Shown in pieces: positions 44,034 through 58,800 of a stretch of DNA of 64,000 nt (the first letter of the stretch is position 1; every line of letters begins with the position of its first letter). This DNA comes from Diphasiastrum complanatum (Eukaryota; Streptophyta; Lycopodiopsida; Lycopodiales; Lycopodiaceae). The position numbers were made by a program, and so were the translations under genes. The notes under the pieces were generated by a model, which saw nothing but the letters and a program-made list of their open reading frames with translations, ran no database searches and was not told the DNA's origin. The DNA is taken from NCBI GenBank assembly GCA_029204225.1, contig CM055104.1:44769835-44833834 (forward strand). Direction: 5' to 3'.

Positions 44034-47000
44034 CTGAATGAAACCAAAGTCAGTGTTTTCACAGAGTACACGAAACACTAGGGGATTCCAACTATCATGT
44101 CGTACACACACAATACACACAAAAATTCATACTTCCTAAGATAAAGTGTATTCCCACTTTTCAACAAACTGTTGTAACCAAATGCCAATTGACATGCCTG
44201 CAAGTACCTTTACTGGGACAGAAATCACTTATAACTTCAAATATGAACTAAACAGGCCAGCTTAGAGATACCATCGACTTAAGTGAATCGTGTTTCATCA
44301 CTCTACATTTGCTAAGTGAAACTGATCCAGCTAATCCTTTTAGGTCTTTAAATTTTCTGAAATAGTCACCAGGTTCAAATCTTTTGCCTTAATCATGGAG
44401 ATGATTGTTCAAATTCTTCTAAGGGATATGAATACTTTAATCATCCCTGCTTAACTATGTTTCTTACATCGATGCTGAGCCTAGGAAGTACCCAAACATT
44501 AACATGAAAGAAATGAAATTCTTACCTTCATGTTCCACCCACAAAGTCTTAGGCCATCAACTCCATCATGCATTGCACAGACTATATGCTACGACATCCC
44601 TACTCACACCTCATCAGCTCCCAAGAGTAGGTGCAGGTCACATGCATAAAGACAACCACATTACATTTGATATTGGGTACAGAGACCAACACGTTCAGTT
44701 TCAATCACACTCTAACTCAGCCATGATGAGAGTTAGCAACAAGGAACAAAGCCAATCAATGGAAGTCCCCACTTCCTCATCGAAACACAAGGCGTCCCTT
44801 TGACAATATGATTGTGTAGCTGACACAAAAAGTGAATGATTGTGTAACATACATCAGAAACAATAGAACCAATTTATCCCAGACCAACTTCGGTTACAAT
44901 AAGGCATCATATACTTGCACTGTCTCATTCACTTCTTTCTTTCGAACTTTGTTAAGAGTGATTGTAGTAACATCGACACATGGCCAATTCCATGCACAGT
45001 CGACACTTGCCACGAGACAGGGGAATAACGGCTCTAACATCCCTTCCCCAAAACATCTTCCGCGATAACAAAACTAGGGTACTATGCACGGTCTCCCACG
45101 CAACATCTGCAAGAGGTCTTCCATGCCAAGCAACTAAATACACCAAAGATCAAGGAGTTACACAGATGTTTCTCCTGCCTATCCAATATCCTTGCCCATG
45201 GATCTCCTCTTCATGCTCCTGAATAGAGTCACAACTGACTCACCTCCGACATCCATACACCGGAGTTGTCGACAGCAACTGGCCTAATCAAACCTCCTAC
45301 GATAACCAGCATCTGTACTCGACTCTCACTAGCATTTAAAAGAAAATTAACTAAGTCAAGCATTTCACCCATTGAGTTAGAAATCAACTGTACTAGGCAC
45401 TTTGAGAAATTTCCATCGTAACAAGACTGGTCAGCCTAAAACCATATTGGGCCACCAAAAGTTACATAGGATCATCTCATAGGCCCAATTCACACCAGGA
45501 TGACTAGCACCAGTACTATCATGACAAAAATGCAAAATCTCCCTACACAGACCTTTACTAACTAGAAAGGGGAATTTGCCATTTCCTTAATTATACCATC
45601 TGCCATGGTATACTTTAGGCAGGTGTGAGCAAAGAGATTAGATTTCTCCTTTTGAGACTCTACTTGGCCAAGATTTACCTCTCCACAACTTCCTTACAAT
45701 AAACAATGAGGATCTCAATCTATCTGATCTCAGTAATTAGATCATTCTCTATGACCACAAAAGACATCTGACACAATATACGAGATAATGCATCACTCAC
45801 ACGACTTTCAACATCTTTCTGTTAATGAATTTCCATGTGAAATTCCTGCATCAATCCAGCCCACCTAGCCAATTGCAGAAATACAGCAAAAATGTTATGG
45901 TCAGTATATACAAACCCACACCACACAAATAATGCCTCCATACTTTCAAAGTATTGACAATGGCATACAACTCTTTTGAGCAAGGTTGAGCTTCTCGCTC
46001 TCAAAGGCCACTGGCCTACCCTCTTGCATCAGAATTGCCCCAACGACGACATCACTTGCATCCGTTTCTATGACAAATAGTTTGAGGGTCTACAATCTTT
46101 AACGGGACAAAGTCAGCCATAGCTTGTTTCAAAGCATCAAAACTTCGTTGTTGAACTTCCGCCCACTTATTATTTTATAGCATATTAGTCAAAGGTATAG
46201 CCATGTGTGAAAAACCCTTCACACCTTGCAATAAACCCAACCAATCCAAGAGAACCTCTCACGATATGTAACTGGGCTAAGAACCTCCAAAATGCGATAA
46301 GGCCCATAACAACGTGGTGCAAGCTTCTCAGTAGAAGCATGGCCTTGGACAAAATGATGACGTGCAAATCGTAGGCGTAGATAAACCATATCTCCAAGTT
46401 GAAACTCAACATGGCTGCAGTGACGGTCAACTAAGGTCTGATAACGCTGCTGAACATGCTGTAAATGAGAACTGGCCCGGGTAATAAGCTCATGGGCACC
46501 TGATAGAAAGGATGCAAGTGTCACAGGTGTATCCTCAGGAGGAAGAGGAATGCCAAGTAAAAGAGGTGCTAACTGGGGTAAACAAATAATGGCAGCATCA
46601 ACAACAACACGACGAAGAGTGTCAAATGTTGACTGACAATCAAAAGTCCAAAGAAAAGTACGAGACTTCTTCAAAAGTGCATGAAGAGGAGCTGCAATAG
46701 TGGCAAAATGAGGAACTCAATCTCAGCAACAACAAAAGAACATTTAGACAACTTAGCAAATAACTGGTGATGGACAAGTAACTAAAAAACAGAGGAAAGG
46801 TGGGAAACATGCTCAGCAAGAGTCTGGCTAAAAATAAGAATATCATCAAAATAAAGCAAGACACAACAACCAAGAAGCGGACGCATGATGTTATTCATCA
46901 CATTCAGGAACGTAGGAGAGCCATTAGTAACACCAAAAGGAAGCACACGAAATTCATATAAACCAAGATGAGTACGAAAAGCAGTCTTATGTTCGTCAGA

Positions 47001-49846
47001 AGGGTGCATCCTAATTTGGTAATATCCAGAACGAAGATCTATCTTAAAAAAGATCTTAGAGGTACCGAGCTGGTCAAAGAGGTCATCCATGTGCGGAATA
47101 GGGTACTGACTATAGATAGTCAACTTATTTAAAGCACGGTAATCAATACAAAGACGTTTGGTACCATCTTTCTTACTAACAAGGAGAACAAGGGCACCAA
47201 AAGGGCTATGACTACGAACAATGAGACCCTGATCTAACAAGGCAGTAATGTGGAGCTCAAGCTCATCATGCTCAGATCGAGACATACGATAAGGGGGACG
47301 GAAGGAGGAGCAGAACCAGGACGCAAGACAATATGGTGGTTCACGTCACGCAATGGTGGTAGCGTCGTAGGTTCTGAAAAGACAAAAGCATACCGATGTA
47401 ATAAGTCAGAGATCACCTGAGGAACAGCTGCTGGAATAGAAACTGGAGGAACTGGTACTGCTCGCTGAACACATAATAAGGCTGCACAATGAGCCTTCGC
47501 AGGCTGCGAATAAATTGCTTCCCAGTGATCAACTGGAAGTCTCCCTGAGAATCAATGCCAATAAGTGAGTGTGTAACTGCACCATGTATAAATGCCAGTG
47601 TCTGCAGCTGAGTCAAGTCCAGTGTAACGGCCCCAAGAGATGCAAACCAATCAACACCAAGGATAAGATCATAACGCTCCATAAGAATAATATAAAGATC
47701 TGCCTGTCCACAAAAATCTCCAATGCGGTATGGTAAACCCTGAAACTTCTGAGAACTAGGAAAAGAGTGTGAACTAGCAACCTCAACTATGAAAGGCTGT
47801 GGAGCAGGAACAGGTGAAGCACGGATCCGACTGGTGATATAACTACTGATAAAAGAATGAGTGTTGTCGGTATCAACTAAAGCAATATACTCACGATCAA
47901 TAATGCGTACACGTAACCGAATGGAGCGAGGACCAGGACGCCCTGTCCAAGTAGCATTGGCAAGCTGAGCATGGCAAGTAGCCGATAGTAAATCAGTGGA
48001 AGGCTCAGGAGATAGGTCAGGCTCATCAGAAATATGAATGTAGATATCGGAATCATCTGGAGTAGTGCCCTCATGGTAAAAAACAGCAATAGTAGTAGGG
48101 AGGGGCTGACGGCAATCACGGGCCAAATGGTCAGGACTCTTACAACAAACGCAAAGACGCTTCTGCTGAAGGTCAGCGAACTCTGCGGACGTGTAACATC
48201 AGGGACAAAAGCAGGACGAGGGGTCAGAGGACGATGGAGACGGAAAGGAGCCGGAACAGAAGGGGAAGTTGTAGAGGTGGACGTAGCAGGAAAAGATGAA
48301 GTAGAAGGACGGGGTCGGGAGAAGCGGGAAGGAAGGACGTCAAAGTCCTTGTGCTGTAAAGTACTAGCAAGAGACATCGCCTCAACAAGTGTGGGGGGAC
48401 GGAAGGAAGAAACATCATAACGTAAGGCACCACGAAGCCCAGCAATGTAGCAAGAAATAAGCTCAATGGGCTATAGATCTGTGAAAAGATAAGAAAACTC
48501 CATAAACTGATCTGTATAGGAAGCAAGATCACTGGTCTGAGTGAGACTACGGAATGAATCACGCTGGCAGTTGAGCCACTGAGAATCAATCATAGCATGA
48601 CGGAGGTCACGACGAAAGGTAGGCCAAATATGGAGCCTTTCCCGATCAGAATCAGCTCGATAGACCCGCCACCACGTGGCAGCGCGTCCTAAGTGTAAAG
48701 CAACCAACTAGATCTTCTAAGTTTCAGTCTTAGGGTAAATCTGAAAATAAGTGTCAAGCTTAGCAAACCAATTCTCTAATAAGTTTCCGTCATAGGAACC
48801 GGAATAGGTAGCAAGTTGTACCCTATCACGAAAATCCCGAGCAAAGTGTGGCTCAGGAACTGGGGGACGTGGAAAGAAACTAGGAGGTGGGGTAGGAGGA
48901 ATGAACTGTCCACCACCAGGCTGACTAACAGAAGAAGGTGGAAATCCAAATGGAGGAGGAGTCCCAAATGAAGGATAAACAGGAGCTTTACTAGGACCAT
49001 GAGGCTGTAAAGAATCAATCTGTGACCTGCATAGGCAAAGCCGGTCATAACCGTATCTAGGCAATGAACGAGGCCAAAAAGGGTATCATCCATGCAACGA
49101 AATTGATCGGATAGGTTCTCCTGAACAGTCTCACTCAGGGTAGGTGAATGTGCCATAATGAGGAAACCACTAAATGCGAGACAAGACACTAATCAAGTGG
49201 ACGAACTGAAGGAGAGGACATAAGTCGTCACAACACCAGGTACGCCAATGAAAAGAAGTGACAAATAGTCTAGGTAGTACCTCGCAACTGCAAACGAGAC
49301 CGTGCTGAAAACGGTAGTAAAATGAAGAGATACCGGGCAGCCACCAAATAGGGATTAAAAATGTTTTTGGGCCGCTTTGTAGCTGGAAATTATGCGAAAT
49401 GAACTGCGTATAGGCTGTAGAAAGCTGCTGGAAATGTGCACGGACAGCCACAAATAAGATCTGTCAAGGAACTGCTTTGGAGCTAGAAACTTTGCCAAGT
49501 ATTGGGGCCAAATGGGACGTTGGACAGCTACCAAGTAATGCTGCAAGAGATGCTGGAAAAAAAATGCTTCAAGTAGACTGAAAAAACAGCAAGTATGAGG
49601 GTGGAGATGGGCGCTGAACAGCCTGCAATCAACAAACGGAGGCGGAACGAAGTAAAAATTGGAGGGGGATGGGTGCTGGACAGCCTGCAAACAAGGTGTG
49701 AAAAATGGCTGCAAAAACGGATGAAAGCCTGCAAACAAAAGTGAAGAGAGGGCTGAAAATGGAAGGAGAAACGGACGAAAGAGATCAGGGAATTGGGCGC
49801 TAGACAGCCTGCAAACAAGCTAGATTTGGGCGCCGGAAATAATCTA

Positions 49847-49883
<37 letters not shown>

Positions 49884-52800
49884 CTAGCCGCCAAATTTAG
49901 CGAAAGTACTTCCGCTAACTGTCCCAATCAGGAAATCAGATCCGAAATTCAGCAATCAGGAAAGTGCTCTAATACCAAGTTAAGAATGCAACCGCAATTG
50001 ATCTAAGCTATGAAAGCATCACATAAGCAAGACTTAACCCTAAGAAAGCAGGAAAGAGAGCTTAAAGAGACTAAAGAGGAGAGAGATCAATGTTATACCT
50101 GAATAACAAATGACACAGATTCCCTACTTATAGCCTAAAGGAAGCCCTAAAAGGAAGCTTCCAGTGGCAAGGACCCAACTGGGAGGGATAATAGTGCGCC
50201 CTCCAAAAAGGCCCCCACTCTCCAGTAATATGTCCAAATGTCCAAGTAAGGCCCAAAGCCAACCATATAGCCTAAGTGTCAATAATGAATAAAAAAAGGG
50301 CCCAAGGCCTGCTTATGCATAAAGTAAAGTAAATGTAAATGGACGTGGCGAATGTAATGAGCCGAGTCCATAACTGTAGTCAACCTTTCAATCAAAGTCA
50401 ATTACAGTACGAGAGGACCTAGTGTCAAATAGAACACACACATCCACATCTGTCTAGTCATAACAATCAAGAAGTACTTGGAAATTGATACATGTGTTGA
50501 GTCATTTTACAATTGTGGTTCACAAGGTGAAGAGTACTCCCCTAGAGTTCATCCTGCTCCAACTCTTCAATAGCCATAGGTGCTCATGCCTACTTCACTA
50601 GAAAATTGCATGAAGTCCGCATTGGATTTCGTGGACATTCCGAACACATGCATCCTCCCAAGTAACCAAAGCAAAATGAAACTTTCACATTTGGAACACT
50701 CTTGGTCATGCGACAATAGCAACAAAGATCGTGGGCCCCTTCTGAACATCGGATTGCTCATACAATCATTGTCCCTAGAAGTAGCTACAGCCGCACTGAA
50801 GGACACTGACCTCTTTGGACATTAGACCACCCATACAATCCTTTGTCCTCGGAAGCCCCTGCTCCTCCTCCTTTCAGGTCACTTGAAACTTGCCTTCGCA
50901 CAAGTTGACTCTTAAACCTTAACCAAGCGTAGAAACCCTAAGCCAGGTCTGAAAATTCCCCTTTCTCTTTAAAGACTCCTTTCTGAACTCAACCTCGGTG
51001 GAAAACACCACCTCAGACAGGGAACAGGGGACTTAGTCACCCCTTTCTTGATACTGACAGGTTTTGCTTAACTACTTCTGACAGGTCCTTTCCACCATTG
51101 GCCAACTTCGATTCCCCTCAACAGTTGGATCAATGAAGGTAGATGCATTTCGAATTTTGACAAACAAACAGTTGGTCTGAAATCGATATCTGAATCTGAC
51201 GAACTGGAATCCGTTCTAGGTTGATTTCAGACAGAATTCGGCTCTGCTCCGATGGACGGTAGCTCTGAATTCAATATCAAACAATTAGCAAATCGATTCA
51301 AAACTGGTTAGACAATCGGTGGGAATCAACATCATTGTGGGTGGAACTCCGAATCGGTCACGGAGCGGAGATCAAATTCGCAGAATCAGACAGTCACGCA
51401 GGGTCAGAATGGACTGAAATAAAATCAATATCAGACAGTGGTATGCTTGATGTAGGTGGATATCAGCAAAGTTTCAGGGTGGGCCTAATTTCCAATAGTA
51501 GAATCGATTTTGGATAGGACTGTAAACTCGATTATCAGTAGGGGACAAAATGAAGACTTCAGTAGGGAAAAGCTCGATTTTCAGCAAGGAAACTCGATTT
51601 TGGACAGGGATGTAAAACACGATTTTCAGCAGCGACTCTGGGGTGTCATCCCTTGCATGCCACTAATATTACAAGGAACTATGTTGCAAATCATGCCAAT
51701 TCTAATTATAGTCCTTCAAGTGATAAAGTGCATAAGTCAGCTTGAGAATTATTCTTTGTTGGAAATGTCAATCCTCACATTTATCTATCTGACCTACAGG
51801 TCTGTGGTTGCATTTGGTCTCAATGCGATTTTCCTGCATGTACAAACATCAAAAAGCACGAAACATGGTGAAGTTGGCTGCCTTGTCTCCTCCCAACCTT
51901 TGCTGCATAGATTATGATGAGGAATGCCTCTTTGTAGGCTCACTTGTGCACAATCCTCAAGCACCCCTTTAACCTTGACCCTTCCTAACATCGACACATG
52001 GCCAATTCCATGCAACACTTGTCACTTGGCAGTACCCTAACACATAAGCGAGCAGATGTGTCACTCATACATTGGACGGAGTGTCCCAGTGAGCATGTGA
52101 CACATGTCATGTTTGACCAGTCAACCCCGACGTGTCACTCATTCACTGGACTAAGTGTCCCAGTGAGCACATGACATGTTTCCTGTTGACTAGTCAACTC
52201 TCCTACTTTTTAGGAGGTCAGTCCAGCCACTCCTAATAAATGGTCTAGTACCCCATGCCAAAGCTAAGCATGACTCTCTGAGATCCAATGCCCACTAATT
52301 ACAGTTTATTTACAATTTACTTACAAAGGTCACCACAGGCCAGTGAATTAGCCATTTCAATAACTACAATAACTACAAAATGAGCATGCTCCACTATGCA
52401 CAGTTTGAAAAAAATGAGTTATAAAGAACGCATTTGGATCTAGGTCAACCACACCATCCTAACATTGCCTTCATAGGTTTCCTTAAAATAGCCAACTTCA
52501 TGAATAATTTGGAACGGTTTCTACTGGGAATGGTATTGAAGTTAACCTATTTTCCACATGTGCAATATTTTATCCAAATGTACTTACAATACTTCCACGA
52601 CATAGAAGGCACTTTAACATTGGTCTTCATAATGGAATAGTCACAAACCAGAATATTCGCACACAAATGCTCCTTGCTTAATAGGTTTCCCAGCATGCAG
52701 ACCCCAGCCTTTAGAACAATGTCTTTTAACAATCACAGGCACAGCTAGCCCATGTTGCAATACTCTGTATCTGCAGTTGGAACTACAAGAACAGAGCACT

Positions 52801-55800
52801 CCACATTCAAAAATCAAAGGTGGACCTTCCTCGAGGTCATAAGGCATGTTCAGAGGTTTGGATTGATTACTACTGGCATCTTTCTTATCTACAAATTTCC
52901 ACTGCTCTTTCAAACACCGGTGCTGCACAGAAGGATCACTTTTACTGCAATGTTGATCGTGTTCTTTATGAAATTTGTCCGACATTCTCTTTTTGGTCAA
53001 AAGTTGAAGTCGAGAATCTTCATCATAAGCAAGCTCACCACCAATCATGCGTCCACAAGGGCATGCTGAAGCTTGACAGGGTAAACCATTCACATAATTT
53101 ATGGTTGCATCATCTGAATTGTGGCCAAAATCTTCTAATATTACCCTCCTTGTATAGATAGCTGATCCTGAGTGCTCAACATTTCTTCCACTGAACCGAC
53201 TATTTCGAGTTTCTTGTGGCCCAAAAGGGCTTCCCAGGAAAAAAGTTGATGCGTCGAGCATTTTGGGGTCTTGGCATCTTGTCACTTCTCCAATATCTGT
53301 ATGAACAAAAAACAACAGAATCAAAGAGAAGCTATGTGATATATCCTAGAGTAAGGTCAAAAGCGCTGATTCTAAATAGCATACAAGGGAGAGCACTGTT
53401 TGAAAGTCATTATTCAAAAGGGACAAGATATCATGTCAAGCATAAAAGAACAATTGAAGCATAAAAGAACAATTGAAGCACAAAATTCCAACAGCATTGG
53501 GACCAAAAGCATACCCAATAAAGACAGACACATAAATTAACAATTTGATGTCTCTATCCAATTTTTGAGCACATTAATGAGTAGGACTCCATAAATATCA
53601 ACATTAGGATAGTATACAAGAACGACAAAAAAAGACATGCAATTTAACTTTATGGGGTCCACTCACAAGGTAGAGTGTCTTTTGGGATCCCTAAATTCCA
53701 CAAGCTAAAGAAGAAAAGGACTATATAATGGTAGTTAAAATTTGAAGAGAGTCAGAGACGTTAATAACAATAAATGAGATTGTTGTGAAGAGATGGCCTG
53801 GTTGAAGCAGGGCATAGATGTTTGAGAAAACATGACAATACACATAATACATATTACGGAGGGACTTTGATGTGCCAATAAGGAGAGGTTGTAAGAAATG
53901 TGATGGCAGAAAAAATGTTCAGGTTAATGGAATAAAGCATCAACAGGAGCATTGCATTTCTCTAGGCAATCATAAATACCAAAGTTGCAAGATTGGAGAG
54001 GAAGAGTCCCTGATTGTTACTGTAGCAACAAAGTACTTCAAGATTAACATATTGGAGAGAAAGATGGTCAGTCATGAGATTGACAGGGCTACTTAGAAGT
54101 TGGTGGCACATTGAAGAATGACCAAAAGAAAACTAGCAACTTCTTTTCATGTACAAGATTTTTGTTTTTCAAGTTGGAGCTAGCAAAAGTCAAAGGCAAC
54201 ATCTTCTAACATAGAATGGTTTCTAAATCCACATTAGTAGCATTTGTCTACCCTTTTAATGACGAGAATAATCAAGAAGGCATACATCAAGTGTGGCTGT
54301 AAGTACAGGTTTGATTGTCAATCATAGGTCTTCCAGAATGGGTCACCCTCTTTAATGAGGTGTGATGAAGCCTTCTAAATTGTCTGCTAGACCAGACTGG
54401 AGTTAGCTGTAACCCATAGAGTACTGGACACATGTTTCACCAGCCAACCACTGAATTTGTGACCATCACTCACCACTTGTAAGTGAATAGTGATAAACGT
54501 CCACAATTAGAAGTTTGCATTTACTATTAAAAGCTGGGTGATGGACTGGGTGTTGTAGTTTGTGCTATCTGGCCCTTTGTTGAAACTCAGGCTCAGAGGA
54601 TAACTATGATTATGGTTAGGTTTAATCCTTGAGGTTACAGCACATGCAAGCATGTTGCATGCTCCTTTAGGCTAGTGTATTGAAAATCGCTCACCTTAGG
54701 CTACGAGTGGGCTTGTCGCCCAAAAGCAATTTCCCAGAGAGCTCCTTGTTGCCATATATCTAAGCTCGTGTTCAGGTTGTGCTTAGATGTACATTGCGGC
54801 CTGCTCGATGCTCACAGCTCCCTGCTTAAAAATCATGCAGCCCAGATCTCTCAATTGTGGGTTTATTGACAGGCATTTCATAAGCCCAGTTAGATAATTT
54901 CCGAGTCATGTGACATGTTAGTTAGTAATGGGTGGTTATAAGGGCCGAAAAGCCATTTTTAAGTTCTTGGCACATGGGCTGGTCAGGACCTTGTAAGGTC
55001 ATTTTCTTGGCATGTATACGTGTAATGCATATAATGGATAGAATGCCATGCGGCACCACACTTCTTGTTGATTGACATCTTGCTTTTAGTATGATTATGT
55101 TTGTTAATTGCTTGTACATTGTTCATGTGATTTTCTGTACCTGCAGACGCGCTAATCCAAATAGTTTATCGGCCCACTTTCGCAACGATTTGCGACAGAT
55201 CCAAGAACGCCGAGAGAACAAAAGGGCAATGGAGGCACAGAATGCAGAGATACGATCGATAGAGAAACTGGCTCCGGCGATGGAAGATGAGAATGATTCT
55301 CATGGAGAAGAGGCTATGGGGGATTGTTGACAGGACAGAAAAAGGTCCTCAGACAGACGAGGAAGGCATGCCAGTGGACGAAACAGCTGCAAAACTGTTT
55401 GAAGCATGTGAACGGAAAGCACTGTCACCATCTGCTTGACACTAGGAGAGATGCCTGCAGCTCAAGTGCAGGATGGAGCCACAGCGAAGGAGGTGTAGGA
55501 TACATTGGTGAACATTTACACAAAGGCAAAACGGTCACCAACAAACTGCTTCTGAAAAGGAAGCTGGCCAATGTGCGAATGACAGAAGGGGATTCCCTAA
55601 GCGTGCAACTGGAAAAAATGAAGGGATTAGCCAGGCAGCTGGAAGCAGCAGGTGCAATTGTGGAAAGGACTCACCTGGTGTTCACGATATTAGGAAGTCT
55701 GCCAGCTTCTTATAAGACATGCGGAAGCATGGAGAAGCCCATGCCAATGTAACAAAGGCAAAAAAAAAGGAGAAAAACATGGCTCTCATGGCAAAGTTGA

Positions 55801-58800
55801 GTGACAAGCAAGAGGAAATCAACGAGTGCAACCTCATAGGCCCAAGATTGAAGATGACGCCACGGAAAGAAGTCAGACCATGGAGCAATCTTGACAGTGA
55901 AGATGAAGGCATGGGGAATGAAGACAAGAACTGGTACTAGGATTCTGGCACTACATGCCACATGACATTCGACATGAAAGTCTTCTCTAGTTATCACGGA
56001 ATGGATCCTTGAAGGCGAATAATCATAGGAAATGAAGCAAGTTTGATGTGACCTGGTAGTGGGACCATTTGTTTGAGACTGATGAATGGGAAATGCGGCG
56101 TGTAAAGGATGTCATGTACGTACCACAAATGGCCAAGAATCTGATGTAAATTATGAGGATGGCAAAAGAGGGACTCATAGTTGCAACCAAACGTTTGAAA
56201 CGCGTTTTAAACGTTTGGAAAAATCGTCCAAACGTTTGGAACCCTTTTACCCACTTTTAGAGTGTAAAATTTAAGGTTTTTACAGTGGCAAGTCTAAAAA
56301 AATGATCATTGCCAGTTATACTACAAAATAGGTTTCTTTGTGATGCAACTTTTACCAAGCACACATGGCAGTGGCCAGAACCAAGAAAGACGCGATTTGC
56401 CATAAGAGGTTGGTGCAGGGAGCCGATGTCCTGAACTTGATGTGGAAGGGTGATATGGTAAGCGGGATGGATTACAATGGGGAAGGAGACACCGGGGTGT
56501 AACAACATAGAGAGCCTTTTAGGAGACGGCATTACATAAGCACAAGCATGGTACTAGAATTGGTGCATACTGACATATGCGGACCAATGGATCCTAAGTC
56601 TTTGGGAGGATCAAGGTATTATGTGACCTTTGTTGATGACTTCAATCGCAAAGTTTTTATACATTATCAAGACCAAAGATCAAGCAGTCGAAAAGTTCAA
56701 AGAATTTGTGACGTTAGCTGAGACTCAGACAAATCAAAAGGTGAGACGCATCAGGTCAGACAATGGTGGGAAATACATTGGAAACAGGTTCGGAGAATTT
56801 TGCAAAGAAAGGGGGATTCATCATGAGTTACACACCCCAACAGAATGGTTTGGCAAAGCAAAAGAATAGAAGCCTCATGGACATGGCCAGATGCATGCTC
56901 CATGACAAAGGATTGGCAAAATTTCTGTGGGCTGAGGCAGTGAGTACAGCTGCATACATTCTAAACAGGGTTCCCAACCGACTGATGAGGCATTCTATAC
57001 CAAAGGCGTGGGCATAAGCAAAAATTGGAGCACATGCGCATATTCGGATGCAAGGCATACATTCATGTCCCTAATGAAACCAAAAAAAAATTGGATCCAA
57101 AGGGAATCCCAGGCGTTTTTGTGGGATATACTAGCAATGCGCAAGGGTATAAGGTGTATAACCCTAAAAAGATGAAGGTTGTCCTGTCTCGAGATATAAT
57201 TTTCGATGAGGATGAACACATGGAAATTGGACAAGAACGAGCAAATCAAGGCACACACTTAAGTGGCCATTATGGATAGGAGATGGAACTACCCCACTAA
57301 AATGATAGAAACTAGGAACATGGATGACGGCCGAGGGATAGAGCAGGGGGAAGAAGGGACACAGCCAACAAACAGTACAAGAAATGCTAGAGGGGCCAAG
57401 AAGGTCAACCAAAGAGAAGAGACCACCTAAAAGGTACATAGAAATGGGATTTGTGGGGCATCATCAGCAGTAGGGAGATGAGATCAGGGAACCTAAAACC
57501 TGGTCAGAAGCATGACAAAGTCCTGAATGGGAATGTTGGGAGAAGGCCATGCGTGAGGAGTTACAATCAATTGAAGCCAACAAAGCATGGGAACTCATGG
57601 AACTACCTCAAGGAAGAAGATCCATTAGGAGCAACTGGTAAAATATGGAGCAAATGGTTGTGTAGACAGATTCAAAGCTCGCTTAGTAGCAAGGGGGGTT
57701 CATCCAAATTGAGGGGATCAATTATCAGGAAACCTTTACACCATTCATGAAGATAAACTACCTCAAACTATTGTTGGCTTGGGCTACCATGATGGATATG
57801 AAAATAGAGCAAATGGATGTGAAGATGATGATGATATCATCTACATAAAGACTTGGAAAAAGAAGTGTACATGAGCAAGCCTGGTGGTTTTGATGACAAC
57901 TCAGGAAAGGTATACCGCTGAAGAAAAGCTCTATATGGATTGAAACAATCCTCACAAATGTGGTACTTGAAAATTGATGAATTCTTCTAGAGCATTGGTT
58001 CCAGAAGGTGTCATCTAGATAATAGTATCTATATCTTGAGGAAAGCTGAGGTCTTTTGGCCATTGCACTTTATGTAGACGATATCATCATCATTGGAAAT
58101 CATAAGCAAAAATTGAAGGATGTTAAGGAGCTGCTAAAAGGGAAGTTTGAGATGAAAGGTATGGGGGAAATTCACTTTTGTTTGGGCATCCAGATCAAGA
58201 GAGACAGAGAACGTGGGGTGACTTGGGTAGGGAAAGAAAAATTCATAGGTACTCTCATATAAAAATTGGGATGCATGATTCATTCCAAGTAAGTACACCT
58301 CTGGATCTAAATGTTTGATTAAGCACTGAGATGTGCCCTGCCACCCAGCAAGAGAGGGAAGATATGGAAAAACAACCATTCAGGAGATTGATAGGATCGT
58401 TAATGTACACTGTGGTAAGCACGAGACCAGATATCGAAACAGCAGTCACCAAGCTAAGTCAATTCCTCACAGATCTAGGGAAGGAACATTGGGAAGTAGG
58501 AAAGAGGGTAATAAAATACCTAAGAATTCAAAATATGGGTTTGGTTTTCAGGAAGTCAAATGAAGAAATGATAAGGTTTGCTGACTCAAACTGGGCTGAA
58601 GATCAGGATGATCGAGGGTCTACCTGTGGATATGTCTACATGACGGGAGGAGGGTGCGTGAGTTGGAGTATGTCACACTACCAAGGAATGCATGTGGTTG
58701 GAAAACCTAATGGAGGACCTACGAAATGAGAGAGTGTATGTGGGTTTATTGACAGGCATTTCATAAGCCCAATTAGATAATGTCCGAGTCATGTCACATG

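Larger units (their letters stand above)
46256..50465 (-). mobile_element. Gypsy retrotransposon, internally deleted, one LTR seen
   Basis: The probable 5' LTR is 50465..49979 (starts TGTTATGA), followed by the primer-binding site TGGTATTAGAGC (plus 49966..49977). Gag has a Pro-rich N-terminus and a CCHC knuckle (CVCCKSPDHLARDC) in shifted frames. Then come protease, reverse transcriptase, the first residues of RNase H (FLWTFDCQSTFDTLRRVVVD) and, after a large deletion, the integrase C-terminus (FQLGDMVYLRL; LAPRCYGPYRIL). RNase H and the integrase core are gone and no 3' LTR was found. Order and motifs fit Ty3/Gypsy. It sits in SUVR3 intron 2 in sense orientation. Confidence 0.88.

Noticed and set aside
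48034-48420. 128-codon plus-strand ORF
   Set aside because: Antisense to Gypsy gag; no independent motif.
52641-53324. Reading the central SUVR3 frame as a separate gene with its own ATG and stop
   Set aside because: Its first 9 codons and last codon are intronic. Splice signals at 53296 and 52649 join it in phase to exons 1 and 3.
55142-55330. A captured host exon, because of a good acceptor (CTGTACCTGCAG) before an open frame
   Set aside because: The frame leads into the normal Copia Gag N-terminus (IEKL, then KRLWGIVDRTEKG), so it is element sequence.
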